Assembly: GCA_003194525.1 (NCBI GenBank)
Contig: NBIV01001192.1
Location: 1-20,844, forward strand
DNA: 20,844 bases
Origin: Gracilariopsis chorda
Taxonomy: Eukaryota > Rhodophyta > Florideophyceae > Gracilariales > Gracilariaceae
Direction: 5' to 3'
The notes beneath the pieces were generated by a model. It ran no database searches, was not told the origin of the DNA, and saw only the letters and a program-made list of their open reading frames with translations. This document shows positions 9,046 to 16,758 of the stretch, one piece after another (position 1 is the stretch's first letter; each line of letters starts with the position of its first letter). The position numbers and the translations under genes are program-made.

Positions 9046-11334
9046 GCTAGATGGGTGCTTCACTGAAGACTTCGCCACCACGCACCAGTAACTTGATGCA
9101 TCTACACCACGCAACAACTCTGGCTCTAACTCGTTCAGCTTTGCCTGAGTGCTTTGCGGCCACAGATGTAAAGCCTTAGTACGATACTTGCCGATAAGAT
9201 CCATATCATCCCATAAAGTCGATAGAAAAGCCATTATATGGAAAGGAAACCTTTGATACTGCGGGAAATCCTTCGGTGCTGTCCATTGCATTCCTCTGGA
9301 TCTTTTCCTGAACACCGTGGCCACATGAAGTGCCGCCTGTACAACAGCATTCGTACCGATGCGTTCATCACATTCCAAGTCACCGACTTTGAGGGAATTG
9401 TCGGCAATTAACTTTTCCATATGCACTATACCGTTATGCTTCGCGTGTATGAAACAATTACGATACTTCTCACCGCCGATGAACTTTCTGTGCGGAACAA
9501 TTTCCATGCACGCGAGTGCTGTGGTAAACGTTCCTGAGAAGAAATCCATCACAAGGTCTCCAGGTTGAGAAAAACGTGCTATGAGCTCTTTCATCAACTG
9601 TCTCGACTTCTGCTCCGGGCGAATCTGACGATATACAAATCGTTGCCCATCCCGCACCTTCCAGTACAGTCTCTCTCCTGGGGCATGATGGGGAACCTGA
9701 TCGATTACTCCGACATGTCCAGGGTATCGGCTGGCAACATGGTTGAGCTTGCGGTAGTTCACAATTTTCTTCTGCTCCGCATAGGGAATGCCATTCCGAA
9801 CCGCATGCACTACCTGCTCCCCTGCGGGGAACAAGCTAATGTTGTTGCGACCAGGGAACGCCATCGGGTTTGAGCGATGGCGCAAACACAACAGGGATGT
9901 CTTATCCACGGTGAAAGACTTCTTCATCCTCCCGTCTGCATCAACGTATTGGCAGTCGGTCAAAATCTTGTACCATATTGGGAACTGAAAACCTGAACAG
10001 AAGACGAACAAGTGTCCGCCAGGACGCAGGCAATCCGAGTTGTGATCGGCAAACGAAACCATCTTCTGGTGACTAATGCGATCGTATTCGGTATCCCGAA
10101 TTTGATACGGCGCGTCAGATATAGAGAGTTGAACTCTCCCCCTCGGAGATATGGTGCCTCCCGGAACACTTTCATGAACGTCCACCAGCTCTTCGGAGTC
10201 CACGCAGTAGAACGCAAAGTTCTTGTCCATCAAGGACTCCAGAATCTTCATAGCCTTCGCAGTCACAGGCCCCAGCGTCCCATGAGGAGGGAGGATGCTC
10301 ACCGAAACGTCCACTGTTGCCTGTATCTCCGCAGCAGCGGGAGCAGTAGGCGTGGCAATTACGTCATCACTGCTACTACCGCTCCCATCCGTCTGTCCGG
10401 AGCCATTGGAGCTCTCACGGAGCTGCTTTCCAACGGCCTGCACGCTCTTCGTGTGGCTCTTGGTTCCAGGAGCGGCGGATGGTTTGGAATGTACATCCGT
10501 AGGGCGCGACCAAGCTTTGCTGGGTTGAACATTATGCTTTGCACAAGCTTCCTTCACTGATTTTACAATATCCTCGGACAAGGAGTCAAATCGAACCGGT
10601 GGGTTCGTGCCGCTTCGCGTAAACGTAGATAGCACTGTCCATTGCTGGGTTTCACTCAGCTCATACATCTTCTTGTCCAGTACAATACGCCGAAGATCCG
10701 AGACGAATTCTCTGGCCAGAATACGCATATTGCGGTCTACGTCATCCGGAAAAGCAATAGCCCAGGGAACAACATTGTCCCCGGATACCGTCGGCTTCAT
10801 TTCTTGTCCCAGCTTGTACGCAGCGGTTTTGGGGCTGTAACCAATCGTTCGGGAGTGAATATCAGAGAGCTTCAAAGTGTCTCTGTTGATAAGGAGATAA
10901 GGAAGCATCATCTGCTCGCAGTCTCTGAAACCCAGAACGACAGCGAACGCGTCCCAAGCCCTGCATACGTGCTGTACGCCGTACGCCATACGCTGACCGT
11001 GCATGCGATTAGACATGGTGAAACTTTCCACGTACTTCACTGCCTTCACCTTCTTTCCGTGTCCGAGGCGTCGCTTTCGTTCCCGACCCGTGCGTTCAAT
11101 CTCGATGTGCTTTACCACCGACAGGTACAGCAGCTGTTGGAATCGAGTAGCAGGAACGGTCCTGAACCTTCCCCTTCCCTTCCTCGTAGCGTCTCCGCGA
11201 AAGTACCTCTTGAGGATGTCATTGTTGAACACCCTTTGTACCATCCCTGTTCCACCTCCGCGCCTCCCGTCAATGGTCCACTCGTAAAAGTCCCGTACAC
11301 GACTGTCTTTCGACCCGTCTTGTTTATCGAACAA
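8971..11334 (-). CDS. Open segment: N6-adenine/N4-cytosine DNA methyltransferase
   Basis: This open stretch of 787 codons carries the methyltransferase core (residues counted from 11334, a TTG in a longer open frame). Residues 404-410 read SISDAPY (catalytic motif IV, DAPY at 10105-10116). Residues 437-447 (RPGGHLFVFCS) match the usual post-IV strand. A linker follows, then GDLVMDFFSGTFTTALACM at 592-610 (AdoMet-binding motif I, DFFSG at 9532-9546) and KFIGGEKYRNCF (motif II-like). Motif IV preceding motif I is the beta-class order. Family members mostly have DPPY (adenine) or SPPY (cytosine); DAPY is unusual, so target base and activity are uncertain. Residues 1-350 are an unrecognised, partly disordered region that could hold target recognition. 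The last 25 residues (GLGVFSARNFAEGEAV) begin the SET domain. Confidence 0.82.
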   Translation of the reverse strand: MFDKQDGSKDSRVRDFYEWTIDGRRGGGTGMVQRVFNNDILKRYFRGDATRKGRGRFRTVPATRFQQLLYLSVVKHIEIERTGRERKRRLGHGKKVKAVKYVESFTMSNRMHGQRMAYGVQHVCRAWDAFAVVLGFRDCEQMMLPYLLINRDTLKLSDIHSRTIGYSPKTAAYKLGQEMKPTVSGDNVVPWAIAFPDDVDRNMRILAREFVSDLRRIVLDKKMYELSETQQWTVLSTFTRSGTNPPVRFDSLSEDIVKSVKEACAKHNVQPSKAWSRPTDVHSKPSAAPGTKSHTKSVQAVGKQLRESSNGSGQTDGSGSSSDDVIATPTAPAAAEIQATVDVSVSILPPHGTLGPVTAKAMKILESLMDKNFAFYCVDSEELVDVHESVPGGTISPRGRVQLSISDAPYQIRDTEYDRISHQKMVSFADHNSDCLRPGGHLFVFCSGFQFPIWYKILTDCQYVDADGRMKKSFTVDKTSLLCLRHRSNPMAFPGRNNISLFPAGEQVVHAVRNGIPYAEQKKIVNYRKLNHVASRYPGHVGVIDQVPHHAPGERLYWKVRDGQRFVYRQIRPEQKSRQLMKELIARFSQPGDLVMDFFSGTFTTALACMEIVPHRKFIGGEKYRNCFIHAKHNGIVHMEKLIADNSLKVGDLECDERIGTNAVVQAALHVATVFRKRSRGMQWTAPKDFPQYQRFPFHIMAFLSTLWDDMDLIGKYRTKALHLWPQSTQAKLNELEPELLRGVDASSYWCVVAKSSVKHPSSGLGVFSARNFAEGEAVCHFYGTIV

Positions 11335-11705
11335 TGCAACATATCGATAAACCTGTCGGAAGTACTGCGTCGGACCCTGTACAGAGGTGCAAAGATAAGC
11401 AGTGACCTCTTCGTCGCTGTAGGAGGTGCGGAGGAACCAAGGTATCTTTCCAACAATCAGACCACTTCTGAATTCGCTCGACGATTCTGTAGCATAAACT
11501 CTACAATCTTCTCGAATGTGACATCGCGTTTAGGGACCCCGGAGCCTCTCGATTCCGCGTACGCATCACGGACGGACATAAACACATTTCAGATGGTTGT
11601 GAAGCTTTCCGAAATGCTCATGTCTGAGGGCGGGTGCGCAGGAGCCCTATGCCCTATCACGGGTGCACCTGAGGTACTCCCCTGTTTAGTGGAGGGGAAC
11701 GACAT

Positions 11706-11991
11706 GGGTGGAATTTCGGCGGGAGATGCACAGATGCACGAAAGATTGCGTTCGAGTTTGAATGGTTGCGAAGGAGATGCTTCGTGGCAACCGAGGAACG
11801 AAGACGCCCGTTCTGATGATTCACGTCCCTCGAAGTTCAAATAGATTTGATTTCGAAGTGTGTAATGGAGCAGGGAGGGAAAATTCGGAGGGTTTTGTTT
11901 GGAATGAGGGAGTTGGGCACTGCAGAACAGACGGAGAAGGTGAAACTTTGAGAATTCGTCGCAGTTCTCACAGTTCAGGTTGTCGGTCTAA
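11706..11991. other. 5' flank of the methyltransferase-SET gene
   Basis: The minus frame remains open through here (it includes NFEGRESSERASSFLG), so a longer N-terminus is possible, but I see no upstream ATG that clearly decides it. The left half of a divergent promoter region probably lies here. No TATA box is obvious. Confidence 0.35.
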
Positions 11992-12017
11992 CGGCACAGC
12001 TGCGCCGGGTGGATGGT

Positions 12018-12045
12018 CTTGACATTGTCGGTCGACAATGTCAAG
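12018..12045. repeat. Palindrome copy 1 (28 bp)
   Basis: Arms of 13 bp (CTTGACATTGTCG and its complement) flank a two-base centre GT. Contains TCGA. Confidence 0.9.
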
Positions 12046-12091
12046 CACGGACACCAGAATGTTGATTTTTGATTAAATAAGGGGGGTCTTT

Positions 12092-12119
12092 CTTGACATT
12101 GTCGACCGACAATGTCAAG
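12092..12119. repeat. Palindrome copy 2 (28 bp)
   Basis: The same 13-bp arms as copy 1 flank the centre AC, so this is the exact reverse complement of copy 1. It begins 74 bp after copy 1. The spacer (CACGGACACCAGAATG followed by a TTTTTGATTAAA-type run) is repeated before copy 3. Confidence 0.9.
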
Positions 12120-12166
12120 CACGGACACCAGAATGTTGATTTTTGATTAAAGTACGGGGGTTCGTT

Positions 12167-12194
12167 CTTGACATTGTCGACTGACAATGTCAAG
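12167..12194. repeat. Palindrome copy 3 (28 bp)
   Basis: Arms of 12 bp flank the centre GACT. It begins 75 bp after copy 2. One arm position differs from copies 1 and 2, while TCGA is retained. Confidence 0.9.
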
Positions 12195-12220
12195 ACCGAC
12201 CACCCGGCGCAGCTGCACCG

Positions 12221-12478
12221 GCCTGGGGGTCGGTGCCAGCAATGAAGCGTTGACCCGTGGCAGGAGGGGGGTTAGAGAAGAGGTGGAAAGGGCGACCGGA
12301 ATGCTTCCTCCGCAAAGAACTGTGAGCGAACTCACCGAATCCACTTCTTCGTGCCACCTTAGCACCTGGTCTTACTTAAAGGACGCAAAGAGAACCTCTG
12401 CCTTCCCTCAGGGTTGAATTCAGCAGTCAGCACGCGCTGATTTTCGCGACCGTCTGCACCAGATTACGCGATTCCGTG
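12221..12478. other. 5' flank of the plus-strand dioxygenase-like gene
   Basis: No separate gene is evident. The frame of the downstream gene is open for some distance upstream without an ATG. Small minus-strand frames here lack coding character. Confidence 0.35.
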
Positions 12479-12508
12479 TCGCTTATCGAAAGGTCGCTTA
12501 TCGAAAGG
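12479..12508 (+). repeat. 15-bp perfect tandem duplication before the start codon
   Basis: TCGCTTATCGAAAGG occurs twice in a row, ending 9 bp before the ATG at 12518. The duplication preserves frame, so if translation started upstream it would add a repeated SLIER pentapeptide. More likely it is a leader feature. Confidence 0.85.
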
Positions 12509-12517
12509 TTTCCCATC

Positions 12518-13750
12518 ATGGTGCGCAAGACTGCAAAGGCCAACAACAGGCGGCACACTAGGAGGTCTACCAGACCCAGTGCCTCTGTGCGGAAAGCGAG
12601 GGCAACAGCGTCCGATAGCGCAATGCCAACAACGCGCAGCGGCACAAAGCAGCCCAGTGACCCATCCTGGGGGCCAAACCCAAGCGAGAACGTGACCCTG
12701 GTCGTCCATCTACCAAATGGGGAGCAGAAGAGCGTGGGGACTGCCTTTGTCAGAGATGATTCTGGTGCTGTTGGGCACTTGGTGAGGACGTTGCATGGGC
12801 ACGAACTGAAGAAGAAGCCGACAGAGGACCTTGTCGTCATATGGAAGGTGCTCATTGAGGATGGCAAAGATATGCAGTACCCGTATCAGTTCAAGACGAG
12901 TGACATCATGCCAAACACTCTGGGAGATATGGAGAGCAACGCTTTCTACTGCTGGGACGTGAACATGATGCAACCTTCTGGTGGCGGAGCCTCCACTCCC
13001 TCCACTCTCGCTGCGAAACCGTCTTCCGCCCAGACTCCCGCTGCGACGAAGAATCCGTCCACCAAGAAGGTGAAGCAGAACACCGCAAGAAAGGCGAAGG
13101 CGAAGAAGTTGACGCAATTGGTGAGCTTGAGTGACGACGACGGTGATGAAATACACAAGGGTGCGTTGCAATTCAATGTGAAGACGACCACCTCCACCGG
13201 AAAGGCGAAGGTGGTCAGACTGAGCGATCCGAAGAAAGAAAACAGCGCGAATCCCATTGTCACTCCGGCGAAGCCTCCACCAAACCCTGGAGCCAGCAGT
13301 GGAGGAGGTGCGTCGCAGTTACAGACACCGGAGACTGACGTTTCTGCCCCCCCGAAAGCCTTAACAATGGCTGAGGGAACTGCTGGCAACGCAATTGATG
13401 CAGGCCGTGGTGGTCAGAGTCAATTGGAGTATCAGACCCAAGTTGCAGAAGCAATTATGGAGGCAGGAAGCAGCGCACCGATGGAGGTTGTATTCCCAGA
13501 TCAACCTGGTGGGGAGGAAGAAGGAAGTGATGATGATGAGGTGCAGTTCGTGGGTTCGAAAGCATTGGCTTCAGAGGCCGAAGTTGACTTGTTAGATAAG
13601 GGAGATGAGCTACCTCCTGATGATGTCGACGACAGTATGCTGGATTCTTCGTTTGATATGAACGACTACACATACGATACGTATGTTGTCGACATTGACC
13701 TCATTAAGCCTCCGGATGACGGTGTGCGAGAACTGGACCTCACCCACTAG
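12518..13750 (+). CDS. N-terminal segment: basic tail, small domain, acidic linkers
   Basis: The ATG at 12518 (MVRKTAKANNRRH) is chosen as the first ATG; the frame is open upstream only from non-ATG codons. Residues 1-35 are strongly basic and would suit nuclear import or DNA binding. Residues about 60-140 look globular (NVTLVVHLPNGEQKS ... NAFYCWDV). The remainder is low-complexity Ser/Thr/Pro/Lys sequence with acidic clusters such as LVSLSDDDGDE and SDDDEVQFVGS. These resemble SUMO-interaction or acidic interaction motifs, though this is only a resemblance. The segment ends at TAG 13748. The same frame continues directly (KEVEQQIELYGILG), so the stop looks like a nonsense mutation rather than a natural end. 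Confidence 0.6.
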   Translation: MVRKTAKANNRRHTRRSTRPSASVRKARATASDSAMPTTRSGTKQPSDPSWGPNPSENVTLVVHLPNGEQKSVGTAFVRDDSGAVGHLVRTLHGHELKKKPTEDLVVIWKVLIEDGKDMQYPYQFKTSDIMPNTLGDMESNAFYCWDVNMMQPSGGGASTPSTLAAKPSSAQTPAATKNPSTKKVKQNTARKAKAKKLTQLVSLSDDDGDEIHKGALQFNVKTTTSTGKAKVVRLSDPKKENSANPIVTPAKPPPNPGASSGGGASQLQTPETDVSAPPKALTMAEGTAGNAIDAGRGGQSQLEYQTQVAEAIMEAGSSAPMEVVFPDQPGGEEEGSDDDEVQFVGSKALASEAEVDLLDKGDELPPDDVDDSMLDSSFDMNDYTYDTYVVDIDLIKPPDDGVRELDLTH

Positions 13751-15547
13751 AAAGAAGTAGAGCAGCAAATAGAGCTCTACGGAATCTTGGGGTCCGTTGG
13801 AAATCTGAGTGTCACTATTATCGGTACGAAGAAGCCGAGAGATGACTGGTTTGAAGGGAACCGAATTGTGGTGGACTGTACTTTGGTTGACGGGTTACAC
13901 CGCTTGAATGTTTACCTCGACCAGAGGAAAACGAATGAAAAACTTCAGGATTTCTGCCACCGGCTCAGTGTATCGTTTTGGAGAAGACGTGATGGGCTGC
14001 CAATGACCATGTCTCAAGTGATTTCGATTGGAAACGCGCTGAATGATACGGTTGCTGCGGCTAGAGTGATGTCATTTCGAGACAAGCTCTACTCCATTCA
14101 TTCGTTTATGAAAACGATTGAGAAGGAGACGAAGGTGGACTTCAAGAAAGTCACGCGCACAATGCTACGTGGTGCACTGTTGAAGCGCAAGGTGATAGGG
14201 ACTTCAAACCCCAAAAACATGTTGCGGTTTGCCGACATGGGTTTGAGAATGTTCACAGACGAAGACTTCCTGTCGAGAATGAAGGAAATGTGCTTCAAGT
14301 ACCCGGAGCTGGGGATTACGCACTTTTCCAGTGACAGGTTCTTCAATCTGAAGGGGGACAGGATGAACTTTGCGTTGGAAGCCTTACAGGAACACTATAA
14401 CGTGCGAAGAGCATCAAAAGGGACTGCTATGGGCAGGTTTCAGGACATGAGGTTGCATTTCTTCAGATGTTGTGAGCAAGCTTACAACCTATTTGAAGAA
14501 GTGGCGAAGACGAAGAACATAGGGCTTCACACCGTGTTCAAAACTGAGGTTGTGATAGGGTCCCTGGTTGTTCCTGTTCGAGATTATGTTGCCAGAAACA
14601 CCGCAAGCCTGGAGAGGGCGGCCACTCCTGCCATGTGGGAAGGAAACATATCGAAGAGGCTGACGAATCTGAAGAAGAGACTGGGAACGACGTTCCATAT
14701 GGACTTTCAAAAGCCAAATCCAAGTCCTGTCCCTCCCGCACCTGTACCTGTTCCGAAGACACAGGGGCAAAGCGCAGTTCAGGGTAGTAATTCGAGCATG
14801 CCCGCGAGGGCGAGTAAGAAGAAGGCTCTGGGCCACTTGAAAGACGGAAGTGTAACAGGGATGGTTTCTGCGGGATCTACGCTGGGGAAGAGGAAGAGAA
14901 AGGTCCGGAAAACAAAGAAACCGGCAGATTAAGACTCGGAAGACGAAGAGGACGCTGAGGAGCTGTTGTTTGAATCGGTGGACGCCGATGCGAAAAGGCA
15001 GAGAACCAATGATGTTCCTGACTTTGTCATCAACATTCTGAAGCAGAAGCTAGGACGTGAACTACGCCACTTCTTAAGAAAGAATAAGCTACTGCTTTTC
15101 AGTGACGACGAGGGGGGAGAAGATGAAGACAGGAACGATCCAAACAAGAAGAAGTTTGATGATGAAGTGCCTCAGATTCTTCCAGAAGGATTGGTCAAGG
15201 CCGCGGAGGATACCAATGTGGGGGACTTGAGCTGTCTCAAGTATGTGAGCATGTTGCCCAGCAGGTGGCCCACCGCAACTGCAGATGGTGTTAAGGGCAT
15301 GTACGCGTGGATGGACAGGATACATCTTCCCAAGGAGCACCGTTGCCATTTGCTTGGGCCAAACGAAATGAGGGGTGTTCATCACGCAGTTTTCTGGCAT
15401 GGTGCGTTCCAGGAGCTTTTGAGCGAATGGAATAGGGAAAGGAAAGCGTCTGAAGAAGCAGCGCCGGTTCTCAACGATGCGGAAGCGAACAGTCTCTGGG
15501 AGCGGGCGGTGGAGGAGGACTACTACGCCTTGGGGTGCTTTGCGTAG
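13751..15547 (+). CDS. Middle segment, unknown helical region
   Basis: This continues the same frame after the TAG at 13748. A globular, mainly helical region (KKPRDDWFEGNRIVVDC to about 14700) is rich in Phe, Arg and Lys and has no motif I recognise. A Pro/Val and basic linker (KRKRKVRKTKK) runs into TAA at 14930-14932. In-frame acidic sequence (DSEDEEDAEELLFES) resumes immediately, followed by a second globular part (ILKQKLGRELRHFLRK ... HHAVFWHGAFQELLSEW). Tag 15545 ends the frame. The abrupt switch from a Lys/Arg-rich to an Asp/Glu-rich stretch around the TAA is typical of a single flexible linker, which supports one original protein. Confidence 0.55.
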
Positions 15548-15563
15548 AAGACAAGCGAGTTGA

Positions 15564-16457
15564 AAAGAGCGAGGATTTTGTGTGCTGGAAGGTTTCGGAA
15601 CAGATGAAGGAATGAGGAGCAGGCTCCATGCAATGAGTGACTTGATGGATGGTGATGTGAGTGAGAAGCTGCTTGGATTCTTCGAGGAGTATTTCAATCG
15701 CCAACAAGATCTTCGAGAAGCAGAGAATCAAGAGTTCTGGAACCCCATTTTCAATGCTGGGGAGGCAGCTGATGAAGCAGACAGACTGTCTGGGTCTACG
15801 AGGTATATGACTACATGGAGAGGAATCGCAGATGAAATGGAAAGAAAGACGGAGAATCACTGGGTGGTGAAGAGGCGGGCGTTGTTGGATGCACGTATGG
15901 GTCAGATCTATGTATGCCTAGGATTGGAAGATAACCGAGTGGCGGTGCATAAGATGTTTGCGCCAAAGACTGGAGGTAAAGTGTTGTGTACTAGACGCGG
16001 CTGTCCCAGACAGAAGCTACATACGGACTTTCAGACGCTGACGATCCCGGAGAAACTGAACGAAAAGAATCCGGGGTACGTTATGATAGCCTCTGGCAAG
16101 TATTCGTTTCCATTGTGGGTGTGCAAGAGGTCTCACAAGCATTTTGCGACAACAAATGCGGAGTTGGAAGCGGTTTCTGGAGGATACGCGACCAGGAAGT
16201 TCTTAATTCCACCGTTATCTATATTCATTGGAAGAGGAGATGTGTCCCATGCGGGGGCAGGGAGTAGAGATGCGATCATGGCACAGAATTTTCTGTTCCT
16301 TTACCATATATACATGGTACCAGAGGACTACAAGCTACCGGATGCGGTTCAACTTCAATCGAGTTTTAGACCCAGGTTTGTGGAGGACCAGGACGTAATA
16401 CGGAAGGACAAAAGCGGAACCAAAAGGAACCATTCTGTTGCCAGGAGTTGGGAATAA
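15564..16457 (+). CDS. 2OG-Fe(II) dioxygenase-like (double-stranded beta-helix) segment
   Basis: This segment carries the likely catalytic domain. RQKLHTDFQ places an HxD pair at 16020-16028. About 75 residues later, PLSIFIGRGDVSHAGAGSRD gives the distal His at 16248-16250, followed by an Arg six residues on and by LYHIYMVPEDY. Between them lie GYVMIASGKYSFPLWV and CKRSHKHF. The HxD...H...R spacing and the GRGDxxHAGAG phrase fit the double-stranded beta-helix of Fe(II)/2-oxoglutarate dioxygenases. That superfamily includes nucleic-acid demethylases (AlkB, TET/JBP) and protein hydroxylases. The substrate cannot be told from the sequence. Beside a DNA methyltransferase, removal of a methyl mark is an attractive inference. 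The segment ends in a frame shift rather than a natural stop. Confidence 0.6.
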   Translation, partial: KERGFCVLEGFGTDEGMRSRLHAMSDLMDGDVSEKLLGFFEEYFNRQQDLREAENQEFWNPIFNAGEAADEADRLSGSTRYMTTWRGIADEMERKTENHWVVKRRALLDARMGQIYVCLGLEDNRVAVHKMFAPKTGGKVLCTRRGCPRQKLHTDFQTLTIPEKLNEKNPGYVMIASGKYSFPLWVCKRSHKHFATTNAELEAVSGGYATRKFLIPPLSIFIGRGDVSHAGAGSRDAIMAQNFLFLYHIYMVPEDYKLPDAVQLQSSFRPRFVEDQDVIRKDKSGTKRNHSVARSWE

Positions 16458-16638
16458 CGAAGAGGCCTCCGCTGATGACAGAGTGTCACAAGAACCTCTA
16501 GAAGACGACGAGGACCCCCAAAATGAAAGTGATGGCGAATATGACCCTAATGAAGATGGAAATGATAATGCGGACGACGCCATTTATACTCAAGAGGAGG
16601 GTGAGAAGGGAGATGAGGATAAGGAAGAAGATAATTAG
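16438..16638 (+). CDS. Acidic C-terminal tail of the dioxygenase-like gene
   Basis: A short frame begins TILLPGVGNNEEASADD (from about 16427) and then consists almost entirely of Asp, Glu, Asn and Gly, ending in TAG. It overlaps the end of the dioxygenase segment in another frame and has no sensible start of its own. It is best read as the original C-terminus after an indel near 16400-16430. Acidic tails also end the 8245-5564 gene. Confidence 0.5.
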   Translation: MPGVGNNEEASADDRVSQEPLEDDEDPQNESDGEYDPNEDGNDNADDAIYTQEEGEKGDEDKEEDN

Positions 16639-16668
16639 CGATGACAGATACATTCTAGTACCGCCATA

Positions 16669-16674
16669 AATAAA
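16669..16674 (+). promoter_or_regulatory. Poly(A) signal AATAAA
   Basis: AATAAA lies 31 bp after the TAG at 16638, the same spacing as after the transposase gene. It supports 16638 as the true 3' end of the plus-strand gene. It overlaps the palindrome ATAAAGCTTTAT, so the convergent minus gene has a partial signal (GATAAA) at the same place. Confidence 0.6.
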
Positions 16675-16758
16675 GCTTTATCTCATTTATATCATAATGC
16701 ACATAAGAGCTAGGAGTCGTCCTTTTCTTTCTTCATCAGAAACATATGTCTTAACCTG

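Larger units (their letters stand above)
8542..11705 (-). pseudogene. DNA methyltransferase-SET domain fusion, split by stops
   Basis: One minus-strand gene of about 1050 codons. The first clear ATG is at 11703-11705 (MSFPSTKQGS), although the frame stays open further upstream. The protein has a disordered N-terminus, an unknown region, a beta-type amino-methyltransferase domain and a C-terminal SET domain. Three lesions are visible. TGA at 11589-11591 lies between FTTI and NVFM. A frame change near 11470 joins FEKIVEFMLQNRRANSEVV to IVGKIPWFLRTSYSDEEVTA. TAA at 8971-8973 falls inside the SET domain, and the frame is unchanged across it. Expected role: methylate DNA and a histone or other protein lysine at the same locus, in the nucleus. 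It is divergent from the 12518 gene across a palindrome array. The architecture is secure; whether this copy is active is doubtful. Confidence 0.8.
11992..12220. promoter_or_regulatory. Palindrome array in divergent intergenic region
   Basis: This is a 229-bp block between two divergently transcribed genes. It contains three 28-bp palindromes and the repeated spacers between them, bracketed by an imperfect inverted repeat of about 40 bp. Both arms of that repeat carry CAGCTGCGCCGGGTGG or its complement (left 11992 onward, right ending 12220). Likely roles are a shared operator for a protein encoded on the element, a methylation-controlled switch, or a replication/partition site. It could also be a small inserted element whose ends are the outer inverted repeat. 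No target duplication is apparent. Confidence 0.8.
12518..16638 (+). pseudogene. Long interrupted gene with 2OG-Fe(II) dioxygenase-like C-terminus
   Basis: Several open pieces form one gene of about 1370 codons. From 12518 to 15547 everything is in a single frame, broken only by TAG at 13748-13750 and TAA at 14930-14932. Near 15545-15600 the reading passes through a second frame (VEDKRVEKSEDFVCWKVSEQ) into a third. Around 16400-16430 it shifts again into a short acidic tail ending in TAG at 16636-16638. A poly(A) signal follows 31 bp later. The regions are a basic tail, a small domain, long acidic/Ser-rich linkers, an alpha-helical middle and a dioxygenase-like end. It is divergent from the methyltransferase-SET gene, which suggests co-regulation. 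The alternative of three or four short adjacent genes is weak, because the pieces share a frame, have no start codons at the joints and leave no room for promoters. Confidence 0.68.

Noticed and set aside
6907..11591. Recoded TGA (selenocysteine or alternative genetic code)
   Set aside because: Frameshifts and TAA/TAG stops occur in the same genes, natural gene ends use TGA too, and no selenocysteine insertion element is evident.
10642..11844. 400-codon plus-strand frame opposite the methyltransferase gene
   Set aside because: It is antisense to the motif-bearing methyltransferase reading and shows no protein motifs of its own.
12018..12194. Intrinsic transcription terminators
   Set aside because: The palindromes lack following T-runs of bacterial type, and the region lies at the start of two divergent eukaryotic genes.
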